Below are positions 7,918-15,807 of a DNA stretch of 64,000 nucleotides, piece after piece. The notes beneath the pieces are model-generated. The model was not told where the DNA came from. It made no database searches and saw only the letters and a list, made by a program, of their open reading frames with translations. Origin of the DNA: Brevundimonas sp. GTDB lineage: Bacteria; Pseudomonadota; Alphaproteobacteria; Caulobacterales; Caulobacteraceae. A program made the translations under genes and the position numbers. Numbering within the stretch: the stretch's first letter is position 1; every line of letters begins with the position of its first letter. The DNA is taken from assembly GCA_004296955.1 (NCBI GenBank), contig SCVB01000072.1, positions 20,888 to 84,887 of the forward strand, written 5' to 3'.

Positions 7918-8531
7918 CGCACCAGGCGGATCGAGCCGGCGATGGCCACGGTCGGGAGGGGAGCGCCGCGCGCCGGGGCCGCCCGGGCGTCGGGCGGCGG
8001 GATTCGCGGATCGATCCGCCGGTCCGCGCGTCCGTCGCCGTTTACATCGCCCGCCGCCACCCGGACGCCGCCGGCGCGTCCGTCATCGACCGGATCGGCG
8101 GTGTAGGGGAAACACAGGTCGCGAGCCGCCGGCGAAGGGCTGCGACCTCGGTCTTGCCCCGGCCCCGCGGCGGCGCCGGGAAGGGTCAGTCGCCGCTCGC
8201 CCGGCGCGGCCTGGGCCGCCGGCAGCAGAAGTCCGATCAGGACGCCGATGATGCGGTCTTCGTCCTGGCCGCCGCCGGAGCGGTCGATCGCCGACCGGAG
8301 GCCGGGGCCGTTGAGACAGATGTCGTAGTCACCTGCGGGCAGTTCGAAGCGGAAGCCGCCCTGCGCGTCGGTACGGGTGGTGGCGACTGTGCGTCCGCCT
8401 CGCATGGAGGAGACCAGGACGTCCGTGAAGATGTAGCCGCCGGTGCTGCGCGTCGCCTGGGCGTAGGCGGCGGTCGACAACGCCAGGCCCGCCAGACCGG
8501 CCAGCCCGATCAGACCCACTCGCGATGTCAT
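7914..8531 (-). CDS. Exported hypothetical protein with carboxypeptidase-regulatory-like domain
   Basis: 205 residues. A clear signal peptide (VGLIGLAGLAGLALSTAAYAQ) precedes GGYIFTDVLVSSMRGGRTVA and TDAQGGFRFELPAGDYDICL, the regulatory-like beta-sandwich pattern seen also in 6328-7002 and 8838-9236. A later GDVNGDGRADRRIDPRIPPP looks like a single Ca-binding dockerin or FG-GAP type loop. The tail is Pro/Ala-rich. It is the first gene of the minus-strand run and overlaps the CsgG-family gene by four bases, so the two are translationally coupled. Two cysteines (ICLNG, DLCFPY) could form a disulfide. No function can be assigned. Confidence 0.65.
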   Translation of the reverse strand: MTSRVGLIGLAGLAGLALSTAAYAQATRSTGGYIFTDVLVSSMRGGRTVATTRTDAQGGFRFELPAGDYDICLNGPGLRSAIDRSGGGQDEDRIIGVLIGLLLPAAQAAPGERRLTLPGAAAGPGQDRGRSPSPAARDLCFPYTADPVDDGRAGGVRVAAGDVNGDGRADRRIDPRIPPPDARAAPARGAPLPTVAIAGSIRLVR

Positions 8532-8837
8532 GATGACAGTTCCAGCAGCCGCCTGAATATCGGCGGTCTCTCACGCTGGTCACGGCTGAGCTTGGGTGTC
8601 AATGCGGTGGGAGTTCCTCAGGACCGAGCCACCGGTTCAGCGACAGTGGTGGTCTGGAGACTCGGGCGGAACGCCGATCCAGGCTCGATGAGGATCTCGT
8701 CAGGTTTGACTTGCATACCCTTCGGATCAGGGGACGCTCGCGATTGGTTGACAGGCTCCATTGACAGCGAGGTCTCCCGGTGACCAGCGTTGTCCGACCG
8801 CAACCGGCGGCCGGCATGGCCTTGCGGGAAACCCGAC
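8532..8837 (+). other. Divergent intergenic region, no gene seen
   Basis: 306 bp between the start of the minus-strand exported-protein run and the plus-strand paralogue at 8838. Promoters for both directions should lie here. TTGAC-like hexamers occur near 8704, 8748 and 8761, but none has a convincing -10 partner, and there is no FNR-type palindrome. No coding sequence can be supported. Confidence 0.4.
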
Positions 8838-9236
8838 ATGACATCGAGATTCAGACTCATCGCCCTCATCGGCCTCGCCCTGGCCGTTTCAGGGGCGGCG
8901 ATCAATCCGGGCGAACCGATCCCCGGAGTCGATATCTACCTGGGCAAGAATCCCGGGGGCTCGCCGATTGTGGTCGCGACCTCGGATCGGGAAGGCCGTT
9001 TCTCGGCGCGTGCGAGGGTCGAGCGGGGTGAATACGCGGTCTCAACGGCCTGCGCTCCCCGCCAGACCTGCCCGCCAAACCGGCAGTTGACGCTCACTGT
9101 CGATGGGCGGTCTGTCAGGCCCGACGCTCGGGGCGTTTATCTGTTTCCGGTCGGCGGGAGCCTGGGCACGGTGATGCTCAGCGGACGAGTTGAGATCTTC
9201 GACCGATGGGGACGTCAGAACGGCGCTCCCCGGTAA
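8838..9236 (+). CDS. Small exported regulatory-like beta-sandwich protein
   Basis: 132 residues from ATG 8838, with GCGGGAA about 7 bases upstream. Signal peptide RFRLIALIGLALAVSGAA, then INPGEPIPGVDIYLGKNPGG and SDREGRFSARARVERGEYAV. This is the same strand pattern (a PI x GV x IYL start, then T/SDxxGxFxxxxxxGxY) as the proteins at 6328-7002 and 7914-8531, so it is a divergently transcribed paralogue. Two cysteines lie close together (STACAPRQTC). The tail VMLSGRVEIFDRWG has no known match that I recognise. Likely periplasmic or surface; role unknown. Confidence 0.65.
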   Translation: MTSRFRLIALIGLALAVSGAAINPGEPIPGVDIYLGKNPGGSPIVVATSDREGRFSARARVERGEYAVSTACAPRQTCPPNRQLTLTVDGRSVRPDARGVYLFPVGGSLGTVMLSGRVEIFDRWGRQNGAPR

Positions 9237-9428
9237 CGCCGAACTCGTCGGAATCAGCAACGGGTTGAGTCGCCTATCGCAGCCGCGAGGCGGTCTCCGC
9301 CCCGGACGTCGCTTCCTGGGCCCCGGCGCCCCGGGGCATTGCGGCGCCCAGCGAAAGAGCGAAACTCTGGTCTATGCTCCGGATCATCCGCGGCCGTCGC
9401 ACGGGCGGCGCGTGTCCAGGAGACGGTC

Positions 9429-9512
9429 GTGACCGGCGAGATCGTCGAACTGTTCGTGTTGAGGGCCGGCGATCGGCGGACCGTCATGTCCGAGGGCGTG
9501 CGCGAGGAAATT
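9429..9512 (+). pseudogene. Truncated DUF2188-like small gene
   Basis: GTG 9429 opens a frame reading VTGEIVELFVLRAGDRRTVM SEGV. This is closely similar to the start of the intact 70-residue protein at 59205-59417 (DAVELFVLRNGDRWTVMSDG). Homology stops after about 28 codons; the conserved middle with AEEAAIRMAKGARAKG is missing. The nucleotide match is also clear, so it is a relic copy of the same gene 50 kb away. Not expected to be functional. Confidence 0.6.
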
Positions 9513-9641
9513 TCGACCACCAGGTGCCCGCGAGCCCGGGAGCGATTCCATGATCCGAACGCTCATCCGTCCTGCCGGTCCTGGCGGCGCCGCCCCCGGG
9601 GCTCCGTCGCGGGCGCCGCCGGCTGACCCCATGCCTGTGGA

Positions 9642-9664
9642 GCCGGGGGGCGCAGCCCCCGGCG
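9642..9664. terminator. GC hairpin between convergent genes
   Basis: GCCGGGGG-GCGC-A-GCCCCCGGC type inverted repeat in the gap between the plus-strand relic region and the end of modC. There is no T-tract, so it is a weak intrinsic terminator at best; such GCC-GGGG/CCCC-GGC hairpins are also common dispersed repeats in GC-rich alphaproteobacteria. Confidence 0.4.
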
Positions 9665-9684
9665 ATTGCTCCTGCCAAACGCCC

Positions 9685-9716
9685 GGACGCCCCCTTCGCC
9701 GCGAAGGGGGGCGTCC
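9685..9716. terminator. Strong hairpin, likely bidirectional terminator
   Basis: GGACGCCCCCTTCGC and GCGAAGGGGGGCGTCC form a near-perfect stem of about 15 pairs around a single-base turn, with one bulged base. CTTCA follows on the plus strand. It lies about 120 bp past the end of modC and could end the modABC transcript from the right and any transcript from the left. No long U-tract, so strength is inferred from the stem only. Confidence 0.5.
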
Positions 9717-9835
9717 TTCATGACCAGCGGGTTCGGGCGGCCTGATCCTCTGTCGGCCGACCCGGCCGCTGCACGATGTCTCCGGCCCGGACGCAGGGGG
9801 CTGAGGGGATTGCGATCCCGATGGCCCGGTCCAGG

Positions 9836-10969
9836 CTATGGCGGGGCCGTCGACCTGCGGGATTGCGACGCCCCGGTCTCAATCGGGGCGCGGGCGATGT
9901 GGTCGCGTGCGACCGACATCGACTTGACGATGGCGTGGACCTCGTCGCCCGCTCCCAGGCCCATCTGCTCAACGGCGCGGCGGGTGACGCCGGCGAGGAT
10001 CTCGGCATCGCCCACCTGGACATGGACGATCACGCCGGGTCCCGTGCCGGGAACGATGCCGGAGACTTTCCCCGCGAGGATGTTCTGCGCTGACAGTCCC
10101 TCGGGCCGTTTCCGCGCCAGGATGACCTCATGCGCCAATATGCGGACGCGCACCCGCGTGCCCGGCGCGCCGTCGATGGTCGGCAGGAACAGCGGCCCCG
10201 AGGCGGCGTCGAGCCGGGTCAGCCCGTCATCCAGATGCTCGATGATGATCGCCGGCAAAAGGGCGGCGACCTCGCGGACGCCCATGGCGCGCAGGGCTTC
10301 GGGATCGGCCATCACCTCGGCGGTCGTGCCCTCGCGCACCAGGCGGCCCTTCTCGATCACCACGATCCGGTCGGCCAGCAGCTGGGCCTCGTTCATGTCG
10401 TGGGTCACGAGCACCACCGGCATCTTCAGGTGCGCGCGCAAGGCGATGATCTCATCGTAAAGCCGTTCGCGCGTTGCGCGGTCGACGGCCGAAAACGGCT
10501 CATCCAGCAAGAGCGCCTGGGGGCGCCGGGCCAGGGCGCGCGCCACGGCGACGCGTTGCTGCTGGCCGCCCGAGAGCTGGGCGGGCTTGCGGTCAGCAAG
10601 CTCCGGCAGGTTCACAAGGGCGAGAAGGCGCTCGGCCTCGACCCGTGGGCTCGGCGCATCCCGGTCCATCGCCGCGATCACATTCTGCACCGCGGTCATG
10701 TGCGGAAACAGGGCATGGTTCTGGAACACCACACCCACATGCCGCCGGTGCGGCGGCAGGTTCACGCCAGCGGCCGTATCGAGCCAGATCTCGCCATCGA
10801 CCGCCACCCGCGCCGTCTCCGGCCGCCAGAGCCCCGCGATCGTGCGCAGCAGCGTCGTCTTTCCCGACCCCGAGTGGCCGACCAGCGCCAGGAGTTCGCC
10901 CGCTTCGGCGCGGAACGCCGCCTCGAGCGGAATGGGGGACGCCGCCCGCGCCATCACGTCCAGCACCAT
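9836..10969 (-). CDS. modC: Molybdate ABC transporter ATP-binding protein ModC
   Basis: 377 residues. The start at 10969 overlaps the modB stop by one base (TGATG); the longer open frame upstream is only a shadow of modB. Walker A is GHSGSGKTT, the signature [15 protein letters not shown], Walker B LLLDEP, and the switch histidine is in [10 protein letters not shown]. The C-terminal third ([20 protein letters not shown] to the [11 protein letters not shown] end) is a TOBE/Mop molybdate-binding domain, which separates ModC from other importer ATPases. It energises molybdate uptake at the inner membrane. Last gene of modABC; a hairpin pair lies downstream. Confidence 0.95.
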   Translation of the reverse strand: MVLDVMARAASPIPLEAAFRAEAGELLALVGHSGSGKTTLLRTIAGLWRPETARVAVDGEIWLDTAAGVNLPPHRRHVGVVFQNHALFPHMTAVQNVIAAMDRDAPSPRVEAERLLALVNLPELADRKPAQLSGGQQQRVAVARALARRPQALLLDEPFSAVDRATRERLYDEIIALRAHLKMPVVLVTHDMNEAQLLADRIVVIEKGRLVREGTTAEVMADPEALRAMGVREVAALLPAIIIEHLDDGLTRLDAASGPLFLPTIDGAPGTRVRVRILAHEVILARKRPEGLSAQNILAGKVSGIVPGTGPGVIVHVQVGDAEILAGVTRRAVEQMGLGAGDEVHAIVKSMSVARDHIARAPIETGASQSRRSTAPP

Positions 10970-11637
10970 CAGGACAGTCTCCGTCCGACGCGCGCCGACA
11001 GCATGTAGGTCGCCGCGATGGTGAAGAGCGAAATCGCCACGAGCGTCGCCGACATGACGCCGGCGCCGGCCATGTCGAGGCCTTGCACCCGATCGTAGAT
11101 CGAAATGGCGATCGTCCTCGTCTGGCCGGGGATGGAGCCGCCCATCATCAGGATGACGCCGAACTCGCCCAGCGTGTGGGCGAAGGTCAGCACCATGGCC
11201 GTCATCACGCCGGGCCAGGCCAGCGGCAGTTCGACGCGCCACAGGCTGCGCCAGGGCGACATGCCGCAGCAGGCCGCCGCTTCGCGCACTTCCACGGGCA
11301 CCGCCTCGAATCCCCGTTGCGCGGGCTGGATGGCGAAGGACAGGTTGATGATCACGGACGCCGCGAGAAGGCCCTCGAAGGTGAAGACCAGTTGATGACC
11401 GACGGCCGCCTGCCAGACGGCGCCGATGGGCGAGTTCCGGCCCAGGGCCAGAAGGAGGTAGAAGCCGAAGACGGTCGGCGGCAGCACCAGCGGCAGCATC
11501 ACGAGGGCTTCAACCAGCCCCTTGCCCCGGAACTGGCGGTGCGCCAGCCAGCGGCCGACCAGGATGGAGACCGGCAACAGGATCGCCACTGTGCAGCCGG
11601 CAAGGCGCAGGGACAGGAACAGGGCGGTCCAGTCCAA
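10969..11637 (-). CDS. modB: Molybdate ABC transporter permease ModB
   Basis: 222 residues with five hydrophobic segments. The family's start ([20 protein letters not shown]) and the EAA loop ([20 protein letters not shown]) that contacts ModC are both present, as is the characteristic LARTLGEFG-like stretch, here [20 protein letters not shown]. It starts three bases after the modA stop and overlaps modC by one base. It forms the homodimeric membrane channel of the molybdate importer that feeds the Moco genes elsewhere in the window. Confidence 0.95.
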   Translation of the reverse strand: MDWTALFLSLRLAGCTVAILLPVSILVGRWLAHRQFRGKGLVEALVMLPLVLPPTVFGFYLLLALGRNSPIGAVWQAAVGHQLVFTFEGLLAASVIINLSFAIQPAQRGFEAVPVEVREAAACCGMSPWRSLWRVELPLAWPGVMTAMVLTFAHTLGEFGVILMMGGSIPGQTRTIAISIYDRVQGLDMAGAGVMSATLVAISLFTIAATYMLSARVGRRLS

Positions 11638-11640
11638 GGG

Positions 11641-12474
11641 TCAATCCTCAACCGGCGGCGCGAAGCCGAATTTCGTCATGATCTCGCGCGCTTTTGGCGT
11701 CTTCATATAGGCGTAGAACGCCTCGGCGACAGGACCGGCGTTCCTCAGCAAGGCCATGCGCTGTAACAGCGGTTCGTGCCAGTCACGGGGGATCAGCGCG
11801 AACTGACCTTGCGACTGCGCTTCCGGCCCCAGCGCCAGCGAACAGGCGATGATCCCGCCTTCCGCATCGCCCGAGAGCGCGAACTGCGCCGCCTGGCTGA
11901 CATTCTCACCCAGAACCAGATGTGGTTGAACCTGGTCCCAAAGACCGCGGTGTCTGAGCGCCTCCTCGGCCCGAAGGCCATAGGGCGCGTGCTCGGGATT
12001 GGCGATGGCGAAACGGGTGATGCGGCCCGCTTTGAGTTGGGCCGCCAGATCGTCCATCATCCCGTCGGCCCTAAGCACCGAGCCGTGCGGGGCGATCAGC
12101 ACGATGCGGCCTTCGGCATAGAGATCGCCGGCGTCCCGGGTGAAGCCTTCCCGGTTAAGATCGGCGATGAATCTCTGATCGGCGGCCATGAACAGCTCGA
12201 AAGGAGCGCCCTGGCGAATCTGGGCGGCGAAATTTCCCGTGGAGCCAAACGAGAGCGTCACCTCCTGCCCTGTGTCCGCCGTGAAGGCCGCGGCGACCTC
12301 GGTCAGAGCGAAATTCAGGTCCGACGCGGCGGCGACGACGGGCGCGTCCGTCGGATGGCCATTCGCGCGGGGCCTGCGGATCGCGAGGGCGACGACTGCG
12401 GCCCCGGCCCCGAGGCCAAGGATGAGAAGCGCACGCCGCGCATACGCCTGAGGCGTCGCCGATCTGGCAGTCAT
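11641..12474 (-). CDS. modA: Molybdate-binding protein ModA
   Basis: 277 residues. The N-terminus has a hydrophobic segment (ALLILGLGAGAAVVALAI) without an obvious cleavage box, so the protein may be membrane-anchored. The ModA fold follows: VVAAASDLNFALTEVAAAF, the oxyanion-binding SFGSTGNFAAQI, then PFELFMAADQ and ILVVL-type strands (GRIVLIAPHGS), GLRAEEALRHRG and a C-terminal MTKFGF that matches the family's 'GF' ending. It captures molybdate in the periplasm. First gene of modABC; 114 bp separate it from hemN, room for its own promoter, though I see no clear ModE-type palindrome. Confidence 0.93.
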   Translation of the reverse strand: MTARSATPQAYARRALLILGLGAGAAVVALAIRRPRANGHPTDAPVVAAASDLNFALTEVAAAFTADTGQEVTLSFGSTGNFAAQIRQGAPFELFMAADQRFIADLNREGFTRDAGDLYAEGRIVLIAPHGSVLRADGMMDDLAAQLKAGRITRFAIANPEHAPYGLRAEEALRHRGLWDQVQPHLVLGENVSQAAQFALSGDAEGGIIACSLALGPEAQSQGQFALIPRDWHEPLLQRMALLRNAGPVAEAFYAYMKTPKAREIMTKFGFAPPVED

Positions 12475-12588
12475 GGGCGCGTCCGTTCCGGTCTGGCTGG
12501 CGGACGATATCGGACGGCGGCCTGATCCGGCAAGGCAGGTCGCGCGGAGCTCCGGCCTTCGGGCGTCGCGCTGCGCCGGGAAGAGGCG

Positions 12589-13947
12589 TCAGATTGCAAG
12601 ACTGTATCTTGCCGACGGCGGCGCGGGCCGCTGATCGAAACAGGCAGCGACCACCCGCGCCAGCCGCGAGAGTCCTGGAGAAACGCGAATCTGACGAGCC
12701 GACACGGCGCACAGACCGTCCGCCATCAGCGCCCGGGCCATGTTCAGTCCGTCGTCGAGGGCGCCGGCCGCGCAACCATGGGCGAGGCAAACGGACCCCA
12801 CATCCACTTCCAGATCACACATCAGCCGTTCAATGACCGCCCCACGCAGGCGGTCTTCCCCGGTCGTCGCCAACTGGCGCGACACAGGCAGACGACCGCG
12901 CTCCAGGGCGGCCGCCCACTGATCCACGCGCGACGCGTTCTGGGCGTAGCCCTCCGGACAGGCGCTGATCGCTGAGGGGCCGAGGCCGATCAGCACGGCG
13001 GCGGAGTCGTCGGTATAGCCCTGGAAATTCCGGCGCAGGCGGCCATCCGTCAGTTGCGCCGCCATGGGATCGCCGGGATGGGCGAAATGGTCCATGCCGA
13101 TCCGGACGTAGCCGTGCGCCAGAAGGACCGATTCAGCCGCCTCGGCCTGGCTCCAGCGCCCGGCGACATCGGCCAGATCCTCGGCAGGGATCATCGCCTG
13201 ATGCCTTTTCATCCACGGGACATGGGCGTAGCCGAACAGGGCGACCCGGTCCGGGACCAGCGAGAGAGCGGTCGTCAGGCTGGCCGCGACATTGTCCGGG
13301 GTCTGGCCAGGCAGGCCGTACATCATGTCGAAATTGATCGCCTCGACCCCGCCCCGGCGGATGTCGTCGACCGCCGCTTGGACCCGCTCGAAGGGCTGGA
13401 TGCGATTGACACGCCGCTGGACCTCAGGGTCAAAGGTCTGGACGCCGAGACTGGCCCGGGTGACGCCGGCGGCGCCCAGTCCCCGGGCGAAATCGGGGTC
13501 CAGATGGCCGGGATCCAGTTCGACGGCCACCTCGGCCCCGGGCCGCAGCCTGAACCGGCGCCCGATGGTCGCCATCAAATCCGTGAAGTCGGCCGTGGCC
13601 AGCGAATTGGGGCTGCCGCCGCCGAAATGGACATGGGCGGCGCCGGCGTGCGGCGGCAGGGCGGCGGACCAGAGATCCATCTCTCTCGCGAGGCGACCCA
13701 GGAAATCAGCGATCCGGTCATAGCCGTTCGGCACGCTGGTGTGGCAACCGCAATACCAGCACAGACGTTCGCAGAACGGAACATGGACGTAGATCGACAG
13801 GGCGTCGGTCGGTCGGATCGCGCCCAGCCAGTCTCTCGTCAGGGCGTCGTCGGGCGCCGGCTGGAAGGCGAGGGCGGTGGGATAGCTCGTATAGCGCGGC
13901 AGATTTCGTGACGCATGGACGAGCAGCGATTCCGTCAGGGCCGTCAT
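12589..13947 (-). CDS. hemN: Oxygen-independent coproporphyrinogen III dehydrogenase
   Basis: 452 residues from ATG 13947, overlapping the mobA stop (ATGA). Radical-SAM cluster FCERLCWYCGC gives C59, C63 and C66, with the extra HemN cysteine C68. YVHVPFC, HFGGGSPNSL, SLGVQTFDPEVQ, NFDMMYGLPGQT and FQGYTDDSAAVLIGLGPSAI are HemN hallmarks and set it apart from HemW. It converts coproporphyrinogen III to protoporphyrinogen IX without O2, so heme for NarI can be made anaerobically. It closes the 15-kb nar run and is probably under the same FNR-type promoter. Confidence 0.95.
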   Translation of the reverse strand: MTALTESLLVHASRNLPRYTSYPTALAFQPAPDDALTRDWLGAIRPTDALSIYVHVPFCERLCWYCGCHTSVPNGYDRIADFLGRLAREMDLWSAALPPHAGAAHVHFGGGSPNSLATADFTDLMATIGRRFRLRPGAEVAVELDPGHLDPDFARGLGAAGVTRASLGVQTFDPEVQRRVNRIQPFERVQAAVDDIRRGGVEAINFDMMYGLPGQTPDNVAASLTTALSLVPDRVALFGYAHVPWMKRHQAMIPAEDLADVAGRWSQAEAAESVLLAHGYVRIGMDHFAHPGDPMAAQLTDGRLRRNFQGYTDDSAAVLIGLGPSAISACPEGYAQNASRVDQWAAALERGRLPVSRQLATTGEDRLRGAVIERLMCDLEVDVGSVCLAHGCAAGALDDGLNMARALMADGLCAVSARQIRVSPGLSRLARVVAACFDQRPAPPSARYSLAI

Positions 13948-14525
13948 GTCAGCGCCGCCTCGGCCGCGGCCAGGTCCCCGGCCGTATTGATATTGATGAA
14001 CGGGTCGCCCCCGACAACGGGCCAGTCCACGACGGCGCAGCCGACAGCTTCGCTCAGTCCGCGAAGGGACAATCGCCCCTCGCCCGCCCGTCGCCCCAGG
14101 GTCGGCATGACCGCGGTGCGCCACAGGGCGCAGACCGGATGCAGCTGTCCGTCGCTGGCGGCGACGGCGACCCCGTGGTCCGGCGCCAGGGCCCGCTCCA
14201 GCCGATGATGCAGGTCGAACGGCAGGAAGGGCATGTCGCAGGGCAGGGTCAGCACCCGGTCGGCCCCGGCTTGCGCCGCCCAGGACAAGGCCGGGAGCAG
14301 GCCGGCCAGCGGACCCTCGATCCCGGGGGCGTCCAGCACCACGGTCCCGGCGAACCCCTCGATCTGTTCGGGCCGGCGCGCGACCAGGATGACGGGGGCC
14401 CCCGTGCGGTGCGCTGTCGTCAGTGCATGATCCAGCAGGCGGGTTCCGCCGAGCAGCCGGCGCGGCTTGTCCCCGCCGATCCGCCGTCCCGCCCCGCCCG
14501 CGAGGATTGCCACGACCAGGCTCAT
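13944..14525 (-). CDS. mobA: Molybdenum cofactor guanylyltransferase MobA
   Basis: 193 residues. Nucleotide-binding start LVVAILAGGAGRRIGGDKP, then LPCDMPFLP and the C-terminal GGDPFININTAGDLAAAE are typical of MobA. It attaches GMP to Mo-molybdopterin to make the bis-MGD cofactor required by NarG. It abuts the carbonic anhydrase gene with no gap and overlaps hemN by four bases, so it sits inside the nar transcript and not with the moa genes. No mobB is fused or adjacent. Confidence 0.93.
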   Translation of the reverse strand: MSLVVAILAGGAGRRIGGDKPRRLLGGTRLLDHALTTAHRTGAPVILVARRPEQIEGFAGTVVLDAPGIEGPLAGLLPALSWAAQAGADRVLTLPCDMPFLPFDLHHRLERALAPDHGVAVAASDGQLHPVCALWRTAVMPTLGRRAGEGRLSLRGLSEAVGCAVVDWPVVGGDPFININTAGDLAAAEAALT

Positions 14526-15221
14526 TCACCTGCCCCCTGGCCGTCGCGGGACCGGCGGGCGCGAGGCGATCCGGGGGGCGCCGACGCGGCGTGGAAGCGG
14601 GGGCGGCGCGACCAGGCGCCCGGCGGCGCCGGCATCGCTGACCGTCGTTTCGAGGTCGCGGACCAGGCCGTCGCGAATGGAATAGATCCAGCCGTGGATC
14701 GACACCGGCTGGCCCCGGCGCCAGGCGTCGGTGACAAACGGGTTGCGGGACAGCGCCCGCACCTGGGCCAGGACGTTCTTCTCGCAGATGAAGTTGACCC
14801 GGGTCTCGGGGTCCTGGATAGCGTCGAGGTCTGTCTGATGGTCCTCGCACAGGCGTTGGACGCGTTGCATCCAGTGATCGAGGATGCCGTGCCGCTGCCC
14901 GTCCAGAACGGCCCGCACGCCGCCGCAACCGAAATGGCCGCATACGATGATGTGGCGGACCTTCAGGGTCTCCAGGGCGAACTGCAGTACGGCCAGCAGA
15001 TTCATGTCCTGGGCCGGGGCCAGATTGGCGACGTTGCGGTGGACGAACAGCTCGCCGGGTTGCAGGCCGACGATCTCATTGGCCGGAACCCGGCTGTCGG
15101 AACAGCCGATCCACAGATATTCCGGCGCCTGCTGCGCCGAAAGCCGGCGAAAATACTCGGGATCAAGCCGCGTCCTGGCGGCCGCCCAGTCCAGGTTGTT
15201 GCGCAGCAGGGCCTCGATCAC
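14526..15221 (-). CDS. Beta-class carbonic anhydrase
   Basis: 231 residues. Zinc ligands and the active-site dyad are all visible: C40-SDSR (C40, D42, R44) and H96, C99 in CGHFGCGG. FVHRNVANL and VSIHGWIYSIRDGLVRDL also match beta-CA. A Pro/Arg-rich tail of about 35 residues after the fold is unusual. It interconverts CO2 and bicarbonate in the cytoplasm. Four-base overlap with the hemerythrin gene and direct abutment to mobA place it in the middle of the nitrate reductase operon, where carbonic anhydrase is not a standard member. A role in pH or CO2 balance during nitrate respiration is inference. Confidence 0.93.
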   Translation of the reverse strand: MIEALLRNNLDWAAARTRLDPEYFRRLSAQQAPEYLWIGCSDSRVPANEIVGLQPGELFVHRNVANLAPAQDMNLLAVLQFALETLKVRHIIVCGHFGCGGVRAVLDGQRHGILDHWMQRVQRLCEDHQTDLDAIQDPETRVNFICEKNVLAQVRALSRNPFVTDAWRRGQPVSIHGWIYSIRDGLVRDLETTVSDAGAAGRLVAPPPLPRRVGAPRIASRPPVPRRPGGR

Positions 15222-15778
15222 GACGCCGCCTCGACGCCTTCAGGATCCAGCAGGACGCCGCGGCGCGCCGCCAGCCGGATGCTGAGCGACCTCAGGTCCG
15301 AGGCGGTCAGGCGAAGGCGGGCGATCGGCAGAACAACGGCGTTCTCCAGGGCGATATGGCGGCGTTCATGCAGGGCGAAATCGGTGAAGAGGCGTCGGGT
15401 CTCCTGATCATGACCGGGTGGTCGACCGTCGGCCAGGGCCCGCTCCAGCCCCGCGATCAAGGTCCGGGCCCGGTCAAGGTCTTCGTGGTGCTCGGCCGAA
15501 AGGGCCCCCAGGACGGCGTCCAGTTCGTCAGCGGGCTGGCAGCGCCGCCGGAGCAGAGGGAACAGATCGTCCTCCTCGTCGATGACGTGCAGCGGCATGT
15601 CATGGCGCAGAAAGGCAAGGATCTCGTGGGCCTCGTCGCCCAGCAGAACCGTCGCGTTGCCGACGCGCTCGATCAACTGGCACAACTGCCGATGGCGATA
15701 GTGTTCGGCGAACAGCCAGTTCAGCGGTTCATGAATCAGTTCCGGCGGCAGCGGCTCGATCCGGGGGGCCTGGGTCAT
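15218..15778 (-). CDS. Hemerythrin HHE domain protein
   Basis: 186 residues. Four helices carry the metal ligand pattern of HHE domains: an early HYRHRQLCQL, HDMPLHVIDEEDDLFPLL (H and E), EHHEDLDRARTLI and the closing HERRHIALENAVVLPIA. A di-iron centre that binds O2 or NO is expected. Proteins of this class occur in denitrification clusters, where NO or O2 sensing or iron delivery has been proposed. The last ~30 residues extend past the domain and overlap the carbonic anhydrase start by four bases. The precise role is not known. Confidence 0.85.
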   Translation of the reverse strand: MTQAPRIEPLPPELIHEPLNWLFAEHYRHRQLCQLIERVGNATVLLGDEAHEILAFLRHDMPLHVIDEEDDLFPLLRRRCQPADELDAVLGALSAEHHEDLDRARTLIAGLERALADGRPPGHDQETRRLFTDFALHERRHIALENAVVLPIARLRLTASDLRSLSIRLAARRGVLLDPEGVEAAS

Positions 15779-15807
15779 CGGTCATACGCTCCCTGCCCGG
15801 TCATCGG

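Noticed and set aside
12475-12588. ModE-type operator before modA
   Set aside because: No clear palindrome of the TATAT/ATATA kind is seen in the 114-bp gap.
13948-14943. Long N-terminal extension of hemN
   Set aside because: It overlaps mobA and the carbonic anhydrase gene in another frame and is Arg/Pro/Gly-rich; the ATGA overlap with mobA marks the true start.
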